Below are positions 1 through 9,452 of a stretch of 64,000 bases of DNA, piece after piece. Position 1 is the first letter of the stretch, and every line of letters starts with the position of its first letter. The translations under genes were made by a program, and so were the position numbers. The DNA comes from Clostridium sp. AT4. GTDB taxonomy: Bacteria > Bacillota > Clostridia > Lachnospirales > Lachnospiraceae. Location: the NCBI RefSeq assembly GCF_001517625.2, contig NZ_LN999828.1:1856660-1920659 (forward strand). Reading direction: 5' to 3'. The notes under the pieces are model-generated. The model saw nothing but the letters and a program-made list of their open reading frames with translations. It did no database searches and was not told where the DNA came from.

Positions 1-804
1 ATTGTAACAGAGAAAAAGAACCCTGCTTCCGTCTGATGCATGACGCCGTGCCTTTTCCACCGCAATCAGGGTCTTCCCTGTACCGGCAGCACCGTTAATA
101 ACGGCTGTTTTCTGTTCCGTGAGGAAATTGAGAATTCCGGCCTGTTCATCCAGCATCCTGTGAAAAACCATATGTTTCAGATCCGTGTCAAACCCGGCCG
201 GCGGAAATACATTAAACTCAGGACAGAGTATTTCTCTGATAAGTCTGTTGACCTCGTTCTCGGAAAGAACCGTTACGACTCCGGCACGCACATCCAATGA
301 AAACAGAGTTTCAATGTACGGAAGCGGATCTTCGAGTGCCTCCCTGCCGATTACCATGATACGGTCCGCTTCGGGCGGCATGGAGATGGAATCCAGTTCC
401 CCTGACGAAAGTGAAGGGAACCACACTCCGTGCAGAAATTTTATCCGTCCGACCAGCCAGCCAAGACTGCTGTTCCCTATCAAACCCATAAGCTTCCATT
501 TATTCGCCGAAGCCTGATTAAAAGGTCCGCCGTTATGCATGGGGACACCGTTACCGTAACGCCACTCGCCGTCACGGTATGAAACGGCTCCTGCTTTTGC
601 TTCAAGACAAAGGATCCCCTTTTCTCTGTGAAAAATCACAAAATCCGTCTCACTTTCATGGACAGTTCCGTTTTTTACCTTTGTAATCCTGAAGGAATGA
701 AAAACCATGTATTCATCTGGAAGTTTTTTAAGTGCTTCAAACATGATATCCTCAAGACTTCCCTCCGGAAACTGACATGGTTTTTCGGGAATCATTACAG
801 CCAT
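1..804 (-). CDS. NERD-nuclease / UvrD-type helicase, C-terminus outside window (partial)
   Basis: Only the first 268 codons are present; the gene runs off the left edge. The N-terminus is a NERD nuclease-like domain with the PD-(D/E)XK pattern D54 and E68-A-K70. A P-loop GAAGTGKT at residues 238-245 is followed by the VLFLCYN segment typical of UvrD-like superfamily 1 helicases. The ATG is 1 nt past the drmB stop, with AGGGG 10 nt upstream, so it is the last visible gene of the DISARM operon. NERD-helicases are known as stand-alone defence or repair proteins. Canonical class 2 DISARM has drmC (a PLD nuclease) here, so this gene is either an accessory or a functional substitute; that part is inference. 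Confidence 0.82.
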   Translation of the reverse strand, partial: MAVMIPEKPCQFPEGSLEDIMFEALKKLPDEYMVFHSFRITKVKNGTVHESETDFVIFHREKGILCLEAKAGAVSYRDGEWRYGNGVPMHNGGPFNQASANKWKLMGLIGNSSLGWLVGRIKFLHGVWFPSLSSGELDSISMPPEADRIMVIGREALEDPLPYIETLFSLDVRAGVVTVLSENEVNRLIREILCPEFNVFPPAGFDTDLKHMVFHRMLDEQAGILNFLTEQKTAVINGAAGTGKTLIAVEKARRHASDGSRVLFLCYN

Positions 805-805
805 T

Positions 806-3148
806 TCACTTCATCCCCTTAATGATTTTCTCTACCGTTTCCGTATATCCGTCCGGTCCGTAAATGCATTTTATTCCTGCTTTTTCCGCAACATCCCTGC
901 TTTTTTCCTGTCCGAAAGAAAAATACATTATTTCCTGATCAGGCCAGTAATAATCGCAGTGATGTTCCCCTCCGTCTGCCGGCGTCACGAATTTTACATC
1001 CATGACGGGCATTCTCCTGCCGTCAAACAGTCCGTTATCCATAAGCTGTCCGGCAAATTCATGTTCGCCTTTCGTCTCTGCAAACTGGAGAATGTCGGAC
1101 AGTACAGCCGTCCAGTCTTCTCCTCTCATGTCCGTTCCTGCCATCATGACAATGTTTCCCGTCCCGCATTCCTCTTTTTTCTTATTTGTTTCCGGAGCCT
1201 TTTTTTCGCATGCTTTCCATCCGACATTTCCGTACAGCTGCTCATGGAAAAATCCGAGCCTTTTATTTTCATATGTACCGACAACCACGCCTCTGTCAAG
1301 AAACACATTGAACTCCTCACAGCAGGTTTCCGGAAGAAGGCCGCAGGAATAACAGGCGGCAAGATTTAATGAATCCCGTCCCTGTCCCTTGCTCAGAGAA
1401 CATACCGGATCATTTGAACAGGTAACCGCGGACTCAACAGCCCTTCTGTATATGTTGGGGAACGCATCGTATCTTCCCTGACGCACAAGTCCTCCGAGCG
1501 TTCCTTCGGAATCACCGCTGGCCGTATAAATCAGAATACCCGCCATTTCCTTTCCGTCGGCAGCATCTCCGCAATAAATTCGTTCCTTCAATGAAGATAT
1601 GTTATACCCGCATTCAAAACTCAACTGCTTTATGAACAGATGGGAAATTGTATGAAGGAGGAGAAATTTACCCGAAACCGTTCTCGGGTTCTGACTTCCA
1701 AGGAATGAATTATTATAATTTTCCTGCAGGGTACGCACGCGCTTTTCAAGATCATCATTCCCGCTTCTCCATGCATCTATCGCGTCGCCGTCAAACTCAA
1801 TAAAGATTCCTTCCCCATATACATTGTAACCCGGATACCAGTCCGTTTCCTCTGCCTTGACGGAAACGAATCTGTTTGACCCCGTTCTGATCATGGAGGC
1901 CGAAAACGGTTCCATTCTTGAAAATCCGAGAAGGACCTGAACTTCCCTGATTTTTTCAATCAGCGACACTCCCTTTATATACGGAATATTGTATTTAGAT
2001 ATATCCGTCTCAGTTCGTTTAAAATCGCTGTATGCATCCGTATTCTCCACGGACGACCTTCCGGAAAGGGCATCATATTCCGTTGCACGGTATTCAATGC
2101 TTCCGGTATCATAATTTTTCTCGTTTCTGGAAAGCATCTTTCGTTCCAGAATCTCCCTGACCTGCTTCGGATCACATCCAATATTTGCAGCAATCCGCTC
2201 TGAATAATCATTTACAACCGACAGAATATTCTCTTCCTGAAGCTGAGCGGGCATACCCTTGAGCCCCCGTATGGTTTTAACCGCGTTTCGGAATTCGTCG
2301 TACAGACTGCTGTCTTCAATCCTGTTGTTGATAATGTCCGAAAATGGGGGGATCACGAGCGAACTTGCCGTCACCGGAAAATATACGGACGAGCTTCCCC
2401 GCTGCAGCACCTTTGGATAGAGACCACAGTTTTTTTCACGTTCCCCCTTCCAAGGCTGTCCTCCTTCACATGTAAAATTATATCTTCCAGGGTATTTCTC
2501 ATCCAGTCTTTCAAACTCTCCGTCATTAAACGCTCCCAAAAGTGTGGCGGATGCGCCGCATTCACATTTTACACTCAGACCTTCCAGGCCCTCGGACGCA
2601 ACCGGACTGGTAGTAAATTTAAGCTGTGGATTCCCGCATACTTCCCTGGCTCCTCCGAAACTCTTTGCGTGAGTCCACTTTACCCATGGGAAGTCATTAA
2701 TATGTCCGTACTGGCATACCGTCACGATTCTCGCCACCACAAGTTCCACACGATCCGTCGGACAACGAAGTACCCTGCTCATGTTCTGATTATTTACCTT
2801 TTCGTTTTCCTTGGCCTTACTGTTGAATTCGGCAATCCAGCGCGACAGAGGCTGAAATTTTCTGCATTTCGGACAGAAATACCATTCGGGAAAACGGGCA
2901 TACGCGATTCCGTCACCGTTTTTTCCGCCCTTTGGCATACCGAAATATCTTACTCCCAGAGACTTCTCAAGGCGTTCATCATGGATATGCACAACCTGAT
3001 CCTGCCAATATTCCGGAGCCGCAGTCATAAGCGTCTGCGAGGGAAAATCCACCATTGCGCCGACACCGTACTGGAGTACCGCCTGCGCCGCACGCACTGA
3101 GTGAGAGGTGGCATTCAGTCTGATTTTTGTAACCTGTTTCATGCTCAT
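806..3148 (-). CDS. drmB: DISARM protein DrmB (DUF1998), with a C-terminal extension
   Basis: A 780-residue protein. It opens with the RAAQAVLQYGVGAMVDFP segment expected at the start of DrmB. An early zinc-binding pair CPKC precedes a DUF1998 region beginning near residue 495 (LLLHTISHLFIKQL). A Cys cluster follows near residues 575-615 (CSNDPVC, CYSCGLLPETCC). About 140 residues follow the DUF1998 block, including CDYYWPDQEIMYF, which loosely resembles Vsr/DUF559-type endonuclease domains but shows no clear catalytic set. The start at MSMKQ is chosen because its ATG overlaps the drmA stop (ATGA) and has GGAGGAGAGG upstream. DrmB partners DrmA in the DISARM core complex that blocks incoming phage DNA. 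Confidence 0.88.
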   Translation of the reverse strand: MSMKQVTKIRLNATSHSVRAAQAVLQYGVGAMVDFPSQTLMTAAPEYWQDQVVHIHDERLEKSLGVRYFGMPKGGKNGDGIAYARFPEWYFCPKCRKFQPLSRWIAEFNSKAKENEKVNNQNMSRVLRCPTDRVELVVARIVTVCQYGHINDFPWVKWTHAKSFGGAREVCGNPQLKFTTSPVASEGLEGLSVKCECGASATLLGAFNDGEFERLDEKYPGRYNFTCEGGQPWKGEREKNCGLYPKVLQRGSSSVYFPVTASSLVIPPFSDIINNRIEDSSLYDEFRNAVKTIRGLKGMPAQLQEENILSVVNDYSERIAANIGCDPKQVREILERKMLSRNEKNYDTGSIEYRATEYDALSGRSSVENTDAYSDFKRTETDISKYNIPYIKGVSLIEKIREVQVLLGFSRMEPFSASMIRTGSNRFVSVKAEETDWYPGYNVYGEGIFIEFDGDAIDAWRSGNDDLEKRVRTLQENYNNSFLGSQNPRTVSGKFLLLHTISHLFIKQLSFECGYNISSLKERIYCGDAADGKEMAGILIYTASGDSEGTLGGLVRQGRYDAFPNIYRRAVESAVTCSNDPVCSLSKGQGRDSLNLAACYSCGLLPETCCEEFNVFLDRGVVVGTYENKRLGFFHEQLYGNVGWKACEKKAPETNKKKEECGTGNIVMMAGTDMRGEDWTAVLSDILQFAETKGEHEFAGQLMDNGLFDGRRMPVMDVKFVTPADGGEHHCDYYWPDQEIMYFSFGQEKSRDVAEKAGIKCIYGPDGYTETVEKIIKGMK

Positions 3149-6100
3149 AAACCCCTCTCCTCCTTCCATTCAATAATGCTTCCGGGAACCATGACATCCA
3201 CATTTCTCATGGAGGTCATGGTTTCAAAAGCCGGATCCTCCCTGAATGTACCGAATGTTTTCAAAAGCCGTTCCCCTGGTCCGTCAGGTCCATTGACCAT
3301 GAATTTCTTACCGTACCAGAAACCTTCTTCGGCATTCTCGGCCAGATCTTCCCATTTATCAATAATCTCCTTTATTTCGGAACGGATTGCATTCGCATCA
3401 TCTTCCATGTTCGGATTGATTCTGCGGTTAACATCCGTACAGCGCTTAACCATAAAATCCGTAATTTCATTCACTGATTCCTCATAATCTTTTTTTCGGA
3501 ATCCCGCGGCACCGTCTTCCGCACTCAGGGATTTTACGGAAAGCCTCAGATATGCAATGATTACGGCATGAAGCGCCCTCCTTCTGGCAGGAATCGAAAA
3601 CGGCGTTGCCCCCGTGGGTTCCACATGTCTGTAGAATGACTCGTGATAAGGCCTGAACTGCTCGTAATGGGACCGGTCACGGCTTTTCCCACCGTCATAC
3701 ATAATAAACGCGACACCGGGATATTCACGCCCGACACGGCTTGATGCCTGGATGTACTCACTTGTGAGTTTCGGCTGTCCGACAAGAAGCATGACATTCA
3801 GTCTCGCCACGTCAATGCCCACGGAAATCATATTGGTTGCGAGAAGCACATTGCACGGATAAACATGATTTTTCATTCCTTCCGCCGAATAACGGACTTT
3901 TTCCAGTTTGTCCAGCGTGCGGTTCAGTTCCGTCGTGGTTACACGGCTTGTCAGTTCATCGGCTGTTCCGATGCTTCTGACCTCCGAACTGGATTTCAGT
4001 CGGTAGCACATCCGCTTCATAAAGTCTTTTACGTCATCATCCACCATTGTGGCCGCCTTGCCCAGATCCTTCAAACTGTTGAAATAGGCAGTCAGTGTCC
4101 AAAGCTTGTCCCTGACTTCATCGGACAGATCCATGTCCTTGGCTTTCTGCAGCATTGCAGCCATTGCACGGATCTCCATCATAGCCTTTGTCTTGCCGGA
4201 CGGCATGAGTCCGACATATTTCCGTCCAAACACACCGTTTTCATAATTAATTTTTGACTCCCTTGCAAAGAAGGAGTCTTCCGCATCAAGTGCGGGATGA
4301 GGAAACTGGCTGACACCTCTGTCGTACAGTGCGGCACACTGCTCGACCGCTCTTCGTATCGTGGCGGTTGAAGCCACGATCTTCGTAATGTTTCCTTTTT
4401 TACGGCACAGGGCATCAATCGTACTTTCATACAGTCCCACCATCGTTCCAAGCGGACCGGAAATCAGATGCAGCTCATCCTGAATAATGAGTTCCGGTGC
4501 CCTGTTACCGTTTCCAAGGGCAAAGAAATTTCCGATCTGTTCATTCCATGGAAGCATTGCGAACTTGTCCACCGTGCCGAAAAGCAGTGTGGGCGGTTCC
4601 CTGTACAGTTCCTCATCCACAACCTGAACCGGAAGACCTCCGCCAAACTGACAGCTTTGCCGAGTGCAGAAAAGTGCAAATCGGTTCCCTCGCATTTTAT
4701 ATCCGAATTGGCCACGGTTTTTCTTTCCGTCCTTCTCCGGAACAAGCCTGGTTCCACACCACGGACACTTCAGAACCTGAAATTTATTATATTTTTCCTT
4801 TGCATATTCCAGATTATATGATGCCTTTGAATTCAGATTCTTTAAATTCTGCGCTGCCCCTTTGTTATCGTTCGGCGTATGATCTCCGCCGATCCAAAGC
4901 CCGATGGTAATCGGCATTTTACCAAGAGGATACGCCGGATAATCATGTTTTTTTGATTCGCTGTCCCTTCTGATGACCTCACAGGCACAAATCAGTGTCG
5001 ATGCCCTGGTAAACTGCTGTGCGGCCAGAAGACGGAGCGTATATCTCATGATAACCGTCGTCCCCCCACTCTCATTCGGATAGCGGAATCGTCTGTAGAA
5101 TATTGTCATGGCCGTAAGTCCCAGATAAGCTTCCGTCTTTCCGCCGCCGGTAGGAAACCAGATCAGATCGACCAACTCCCTGTCCGCGGATTTCTCATCG
5201 GTTACGGATACAATGTCAAGAAGCATAAATGCAAGCTGAAACGGTCTCCATGCATACCTGTCCTCTGGGAATTCCATGTCCGCTGTTCTGTAATCAATCC
5301 CTTGGAGAACATTCGATAACTCCCTGTCCTCCGGAAAGGTTGCAGGCCATTTTCTCTGAACAACCAGCTGGACTCTCTGCATAAACATGGCACGATTGGC
5401 AAGCTGAAAAGCGTTCCATGCCTGGTCGTCGCTTTCAAGAATCTTAATTCCGGCACGCATCCTTTCGCATGCAGCCCGACAGCCGTTAAGATTTTTCTTC
5501 GCTGCGGCGGAAAAACAACCGTCCAGCGTATCCGCACGATTCGCAAGCTCATCAATCCAGACTGAATAAGCACCTACGAGGCTGTCTAAATTGCTGATTT
5601 TTTCCTTCCTGTCCGTATCGTCAAGATCAGAAAGATACTTCATGGACAGTGTCCTGGGATTTACGCCGCAATCCCCAGGCAAATTAAAGTCCATGGAAGG
5701 TACTTCAAATTCCGGGAAAAAGTCATTTCTGATACTTCCGTTTCCTTTTTCATCAATATCCCAGTTTACCGCCGTTCCGAGCCCTGTCCCATAAACATGC
5801 TTGTTCCGATACTGAAGTTCCAGGGACTGTTCCTCGGCATCAAGGATATCAAAATCCGCATTGCCCGTATATTCCGCAAACACAAAATTATTGTTGGCGG
5901 ATTCAACCTTCAGTTCCGGCTGAAATATGCAGCTTTCCCCCGCAGCATGACCGCTCTTTTTATTTATTACCATGACCGTCAGGGACGTGTTTCCGTTTTC
6001 CATCCGTCTTCTGAGTGCGGTAATGCCAACCAGGTCGGAATCAAGATTTTCAGCAGAATCCGCATAATTTGAATCCCCAAATGCAATAACAATGTCTTTC

Positions 6101-6831
6101 AGCTCATGCGGTTCCCTGACATATCCGCTTTTCAGCTGATCCGCAAGTTTATACATGTTGTCAATAATATGATCGTCATCCGTGTCCAGCCTGTCCGATT
6201 CCTTCAGGAGTCTGACATCCTTGCGATTAAATCCTCTAAGCATTTTAAGAGTTCTTTCGGAAGCATCATATGTTACATATCCCGAAGCAGCTTCTGGGAC
6301 ACGGTAATCATCCGGTAGCATGGGCACAAACGGAATACGGCAGTCTTCAATTCTGGAACCTCTGTAAGTTCCGTACTTCAGCGAGACATGGATCCTGTCC
6401 GTATTTCCCTTAACAAAAAAGGAAATTCCAAAGGAAGACGGCATGTTCTGTGCCGCAAGACTGACTTCCTCATCAAGGTTATCCTCGGAATCAGGATCAT
6501 CGTCATCTTCTTCTTCCTGTTTTTTTTCTTCCTTTATTTCCCTGGCGGTATAATCAGAGCTTTCAATTTTCTCTTCCGTTACCGATATGTCGTCCACCGT
6601 TTCTTTTCCTTCTTCTTCCTCCTCCCCGCTGTCAACATCCCCGTTATCGGCTTTCATTTTTCTTCCTTGCGGGAAAAGTATCCCAATGGAATACCTTTTT
6701 TCGGGAGAAGCCGTTATAAGCTCGTGTTCCGCATCCGGTACCGAAACTTCGGATCCCGGACCGAGCAATTCTTTTTTTATTAAGACAATAAACTCGTCCC
6801 TTGCACCGATTATTTCGTTCTTAATCCCCAT
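3145..6831 (-). CDS. drmA: DISARM helicase DrmA
   Basis: A 1228-residue superfamily 2 helicase-like protein. The first 130 residues are very acidic and low-complexity. Walker A reads PTGGGKTEAY near residue 558, the Walker B region is QDELHLI near 782, and motif VI reads SSRVGRE near 1032. A zinc-finger-like CPWC...C insertion sits between the two RecA halves. Length and layout match DrmA, the DISARM protein that binds DNA and acts with DrmB. It begins 3 nt after the drmE stop, with GGAGGAG upstream, and overlaps drmB by 4 nt, so it is translationally coupled. Confidence 0.9.
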   Translation of the reverse strand: MGIKNEIIGARDEFIVLIKKELLGPGSEVSVPDAEHELITASPEKRYSIGILFPQGRKMKADNGDVDSGEEEEEGKETVDDISVTEEKIESSDYTAREIKEEKKQEEEDDDDPDSEDNLDEEVSLAAQNMPSSFGISFFVKGNTDRIHVSLKYGTYRGSRIEDCRIPFVPMLPDDYRVPEAASGYVTYDASERTLKMLRGFNRKDVRLLKESDRLDTDDDHIIDNMYKLADQLKSGYVREPHELKDIVIAFGDSNYADSAENLDSDLVGITALRRRMENGNTSLTVMVINKKSGHAAGESCIFQPELKVESANNNFVFAEYTGNADFDILDAEEQSLELQYRNKHVYGTGLGTAVNWDIDEKGNGSIRNDFFPEFEVPSMDFNLPGDCGVNPRTLSMKYLSDLDDTDRKEKISNLDSLVGAYSVWIDELANRADTLDGCFSAAAKKNLNGCRAACERMRAGIKILESDDQAWNAFQLANRAMFMQRVQLVVQRKWPATFPEDRELSNVLQGIDYRTADMEFPEDRYAWRPFQLAFMLLDIVSVTDEKSADRELVDLIWFPTGGGKTEAYLGLTAMTIFYRRFRYPNESGGTTVIMRYTLRLLAAQQFTRASTLICACEVIRRDSESKKHDYPAYPLGKMPITIGLWIGGDHTPNDNKGAAQNLKNLNSKASYNLEYAKEKYNKFQVLKCPWCGTRLVPEKDGKKNRGQFGYKMRGNRFALFCTRQSCQFGGGLPVQVVDEELYREPPTLLFGTVDKFAMLPWNEQIGNFFALGNGNRAPELIIQDELHLISGPLGTMVGLYESTIDALCRKKGNITKIVASTATIRRAVEQCAALYDRGVSQFPHPALDAEDSFFARESKINYENGVFGRKYVGLMPSGKTKAMMEIRAMAAMLQKAKDMDLSDEVRDKLWTLTAYFNSLKDLGKAATMVDDDVKDFMKRMCYRLKSSSEVRSIGTADELTSRVTTTELNRTLDKLEKVRYSAEGMKNHVYPCNVLLATNMISVGIDVARLNVMLLVGQPKLTSEYIQASSRVGREYPGVAFIMYDGGKSRDRSHYEQFRPYHESFYRHVEPTGATPFSIPARRRALHAVIIAYLRLSVKSLSAEDGAAGFRKKDYEESVNEITDFMVKRCTDVNRRINPNMEDDANAIRSEIKEIIDKWEDLAENAEEGFWYGKKFMVNGPDGPGERLLKTFGTFREDPAFETMTSMRNVDVMVPGSIIEWKEERGL

Positions 6832-6834
6832 AAG

Positions 6835-9432
6835 CTATACTCCTCCTTCAAGATCAATCGGACGGTTTGTCATATAAGCCGGCACGGACTGATCCGTTTT
6901 TACTATTGTCTCAATGCGAAGTACCACAGCCATTGTATCAAGTCTTTCCCGTATTTCTGCCGGAATAATACCGCTGACGGACTTTTCGCCTTCCAGACTG
7001 CCGATGATTGCCGCGCCAAGTTCCTGCAGTATGACTCTGCGGACACGTTTAACATCACGGCATGCCTCAAAATAATCGTTGGCATGATCAAACATTTCAG
7101 CATTTTCCGTCAAAAGCGAAATCTGTTCCAGATATTCCACTTTTTGCGGACCTACTGTACGCGTGTCTTCATTCAGCCAGTTTTTAATGGTGGCAGGCTG
7201 AACATTGACTCCGTTCGCAATCATTTTCTTCACAATCCGTTTCGGTGTTTCTCCGGTACGCTCCATATACTGTGAAAGATCTTTTTTCCACTGCCGGGAC
7301 ATGGCATATCTTTCCGAAAATTCTTTGTTAATCCTTTCGGTACGGATCAGTTCATTCAGTATGTAATCCACGATGTCCCTGGTTTCATTGTCCCTGTTCA
7401 GAAATACCATGCTGTCTCCGACTTTCAGGTCATCCGCTTTCCTCTGTTCGACCTCGCTCTTTTCCTCATTCAGGACATATGCCTCATAATACTTCGTCAG
7501 CATTGCACCTTCTCCATCCTCAAAATGCACGAGTGTTGCCACATCCGAAAGCGGTGCCGAAGCATCACTTCCGCCCTGTCTGACCACCGCATCAAATTTC
7601 ACGGCAAGAACCTCTTCCGCATATCGGACGATTTCTTCATCCACCCTGTTAATTTCCTCCACTTCCTTCAGAAGTTCGTCCTCCTCCGGCAAATCATTTT
7701 CCTCTCCGATTATCTGCTGTCTTGAATTAAACAATCGATCCCGTTCGGATCCCTTCCTGCTTTTTGCCTTGAACACTGCTTCCTCTGGCTTATAAAGCAG
7801 CACCGTGATTTTGGGTGCAGCCATACAGCGAAAGACATCAAAACGCCTGCCGGAAATATTGCCGACAATCAGAATATCGTCATAAATACGGGTTCCGTCA
7901 AAACGCTTTACGGGCACAATATCTATTCCGGAAGCATTCTGCTTAAAATCATGGAGAACAAAATCCCACATAATATCCGCATAATATGCATTCGGAACAA
8001 CAATTGCCATCTTCTTTTTCCGTCGCATTTCCACATACTCTCTTACAAGTTCCCTTTTCGGAGAACCGTCATATCTGACAAAAAGCAATTTTGTAAGTAT
8101 ATCCGCAATTTTCTTTCCGCTGCCCTTCAAATTATCCGGCAGGTTTTGCAGCCGTTCTTCTAGTTCTCCCAACATTTTCATGGGTTCTTCAGCCTGAATC
8201 TTTCCTTCTGTAATTTCCTTTTCCATCTCATCCAATGAAAACGGCGCCGTCATGAACAGCTTCATAAGGGACCATGCCGGAAATATAATACTGTTCTTCT
8301 CCTCATCATCCAATTCATCCCTTTTTATCAGTCCCACAGCCGTTTTAAAATTCCTGTAATCCTGCCAGCTGATTTCCCCCGGAATTACCTGTGTAACGAT
8401 TTCCCTGTCAATAACAGCGCCTGCCTGTCGATCCAGTTCCAGTGTCAGGCTGTTTTTTTCTGTTGGTGGGAGCGTATTTTCAAGAAGAAAATCCTTCGTG
8501 CAGGCAAAAACACCCGATTCTTCATGTTCAGCTACCAGGCTTTCCCCACAGGAAAGATCCATGCCTCCGCACACGAAAGAAAAACCAAGTGTTTCCCGAT
8601 TCATTGCCTGGTTGATTTCCATGCTTTCATTACCCTGTTCAATCAGGGAATTTCCGCACACAAATATTCCCATATGCTCATTTCCTTCTGCATTCCATGT
8701 CATGTCGAGTCCGACGGAAATCTTTGAAGTAAATTTCAGCATTGCTTCATTTTTTCCTGTATTTCCGCCATAAGGATACTCATTTCCGTCCGTAAAATAG
8801 GATGCCGTTATCAAATCCAGAATGCTGATTTCACTGTCACCGTACCTGACTGTCAGGCCTTTCATGTATCTGTCCGCCCTGTACCGATCCATTACAAAAA
8901 TAACAGAAGTATCCGTAATCCCCGGAATATCCTTTTCTTCGCAGTTTAAAATTTCCGACAGAAATCTTTTTCTGGCACCGTTCTGTGAGCGGATTCCTCT
9001 CCCATCATATCTCTCAGACAATCCCTGATACGGAACAATCAAAGCCCAGCCTCTTCTTCCGACTCTTTTCGTTTTTTCTTTTCCCTGACCAATTACAGCC
9101 CATTCCTTACCGTCAGAATCAACTTCTATTCCTTTGAATTCTCCACGTTCTTTCCCGTAAAGTACCTTATCTCCAATCGGGATCGTTCGTACTATATCTT
9201 CAACGCTCGTATTACTTCCCATGATCACTGCAAAAGCTGCCCATACGATCGCAATGGCATCAAAACACGGAGAGCCAAGATGAAGCACAATACTTCCGCT
9301 GTTTTCCGTTTTTTCAGCCTCCCTTGACAGAAATTTCAAAAAGGAGCGGAGAATAAGTTCCCTGGAAATGAGCCGGCCATCCAGGCAGATGTCGCACTTC
9401 TCAAGGCACCTGTTCAGACCCTCGGTATCCAT
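6835..9432 (-). CDS. drmE: DISARM class 2 protein DrmE
   Basis: An 865-residue protein between the methylase and DrmA, the place and size expected for DrmE, the marker of class 2 DISARM. I see no classical nuclease or helicase motif. Residues about 560-600 hold a hydrophobic alpha/beta stretch (DDILIVGNISGRRFDVF). Near residues 755-790 there is a helix-turn-helix-like segment (GVNVQPATIKNWLNEDTRTV) suggesting nucleic-acid binding. The assignment rests on context and general resemblance to DrmE. The gap to drmMII is 20 nt, and AGGAGAGGTG precedes the ATG. Confidence 0.78.
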   Translation of the reverse strand: MDTEGLNRCLEKCDICLDGRLISRELILRSFLKFLSREAEKTENSGSIVLHLGSPCFDAIAIVWAAFAVIMGSNTSVEDIVRTIPIGDKVLYGKERGEFKGIEVDSDGKEWAVIGQGKEKTKRVGRRGWALIVPYQGLSERYDGRGIRSQNGARKRFLSEILNCEEKDIPGITDTSVIFVMDRYRADRYMKGLTVRYGDSEISILDLITASYFTDGNEYPYGGNTGKNEAMLKFTSKISVGLDMTWNAEGNEHMGIFVCGNSLIEQGNESMEINQAMNRETLGFSFVCGGMDLSCGESLVAEHEESGVFACTKDFLLENTLPPTEKNSLTLELDRQAGAVIDREIVTQVIPGEISWQDYRNFKTAVGLIKRDELDDEEKNSIIFPAWSLMKLFMTAPFSLDEMEKEITEGKIQAEEPMKMLGELEERLQNLPDNLKGSGKKIADILTKLLFVRYDGSPKRELVREYVEMRRKKKMAIVVPNAYYADIMWDFVLHDFKQNASGIDIVPVKRFDGTRIYDDILIVGNISGRRFDVFRCMAAPKITVLLYKPEEAVFKAKSRKGSERDRLFNSRQQIIGEENDLPEEDELLKEVEEINRVDEEIVRYAEEVLAVKFDAVVRQGGSDASAPLSDVATLVHFEDGEGAMLTKYYEAYVLNEEKSEVEQRKADDLKVGDSMVFLNRDNETRDIVDYILNELIRTERINKEFSERYAMSRQWKKDLSQYMERTGETPKRIVKKMIANGVNVQPATIKNWLNEDTRTVGPQKVEYLEQISLLTENAEMFDHANDYFEACRDVKRVRRVILQELGAAIIGSLEGEKSVSGIIPAEIRERLDTMAVVLRIETIVKTDQSVPAYMTNRPIDLEGGV

Positions 9433-9452
9433 ATCATCACCTCTCCTCTCCG

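Noticed and set aside
40..517. Plus-strand frames at the left edge
   Set aside because: They are antisense to the NERD-helicase coding frame, which is open throughout and has clear motifs.
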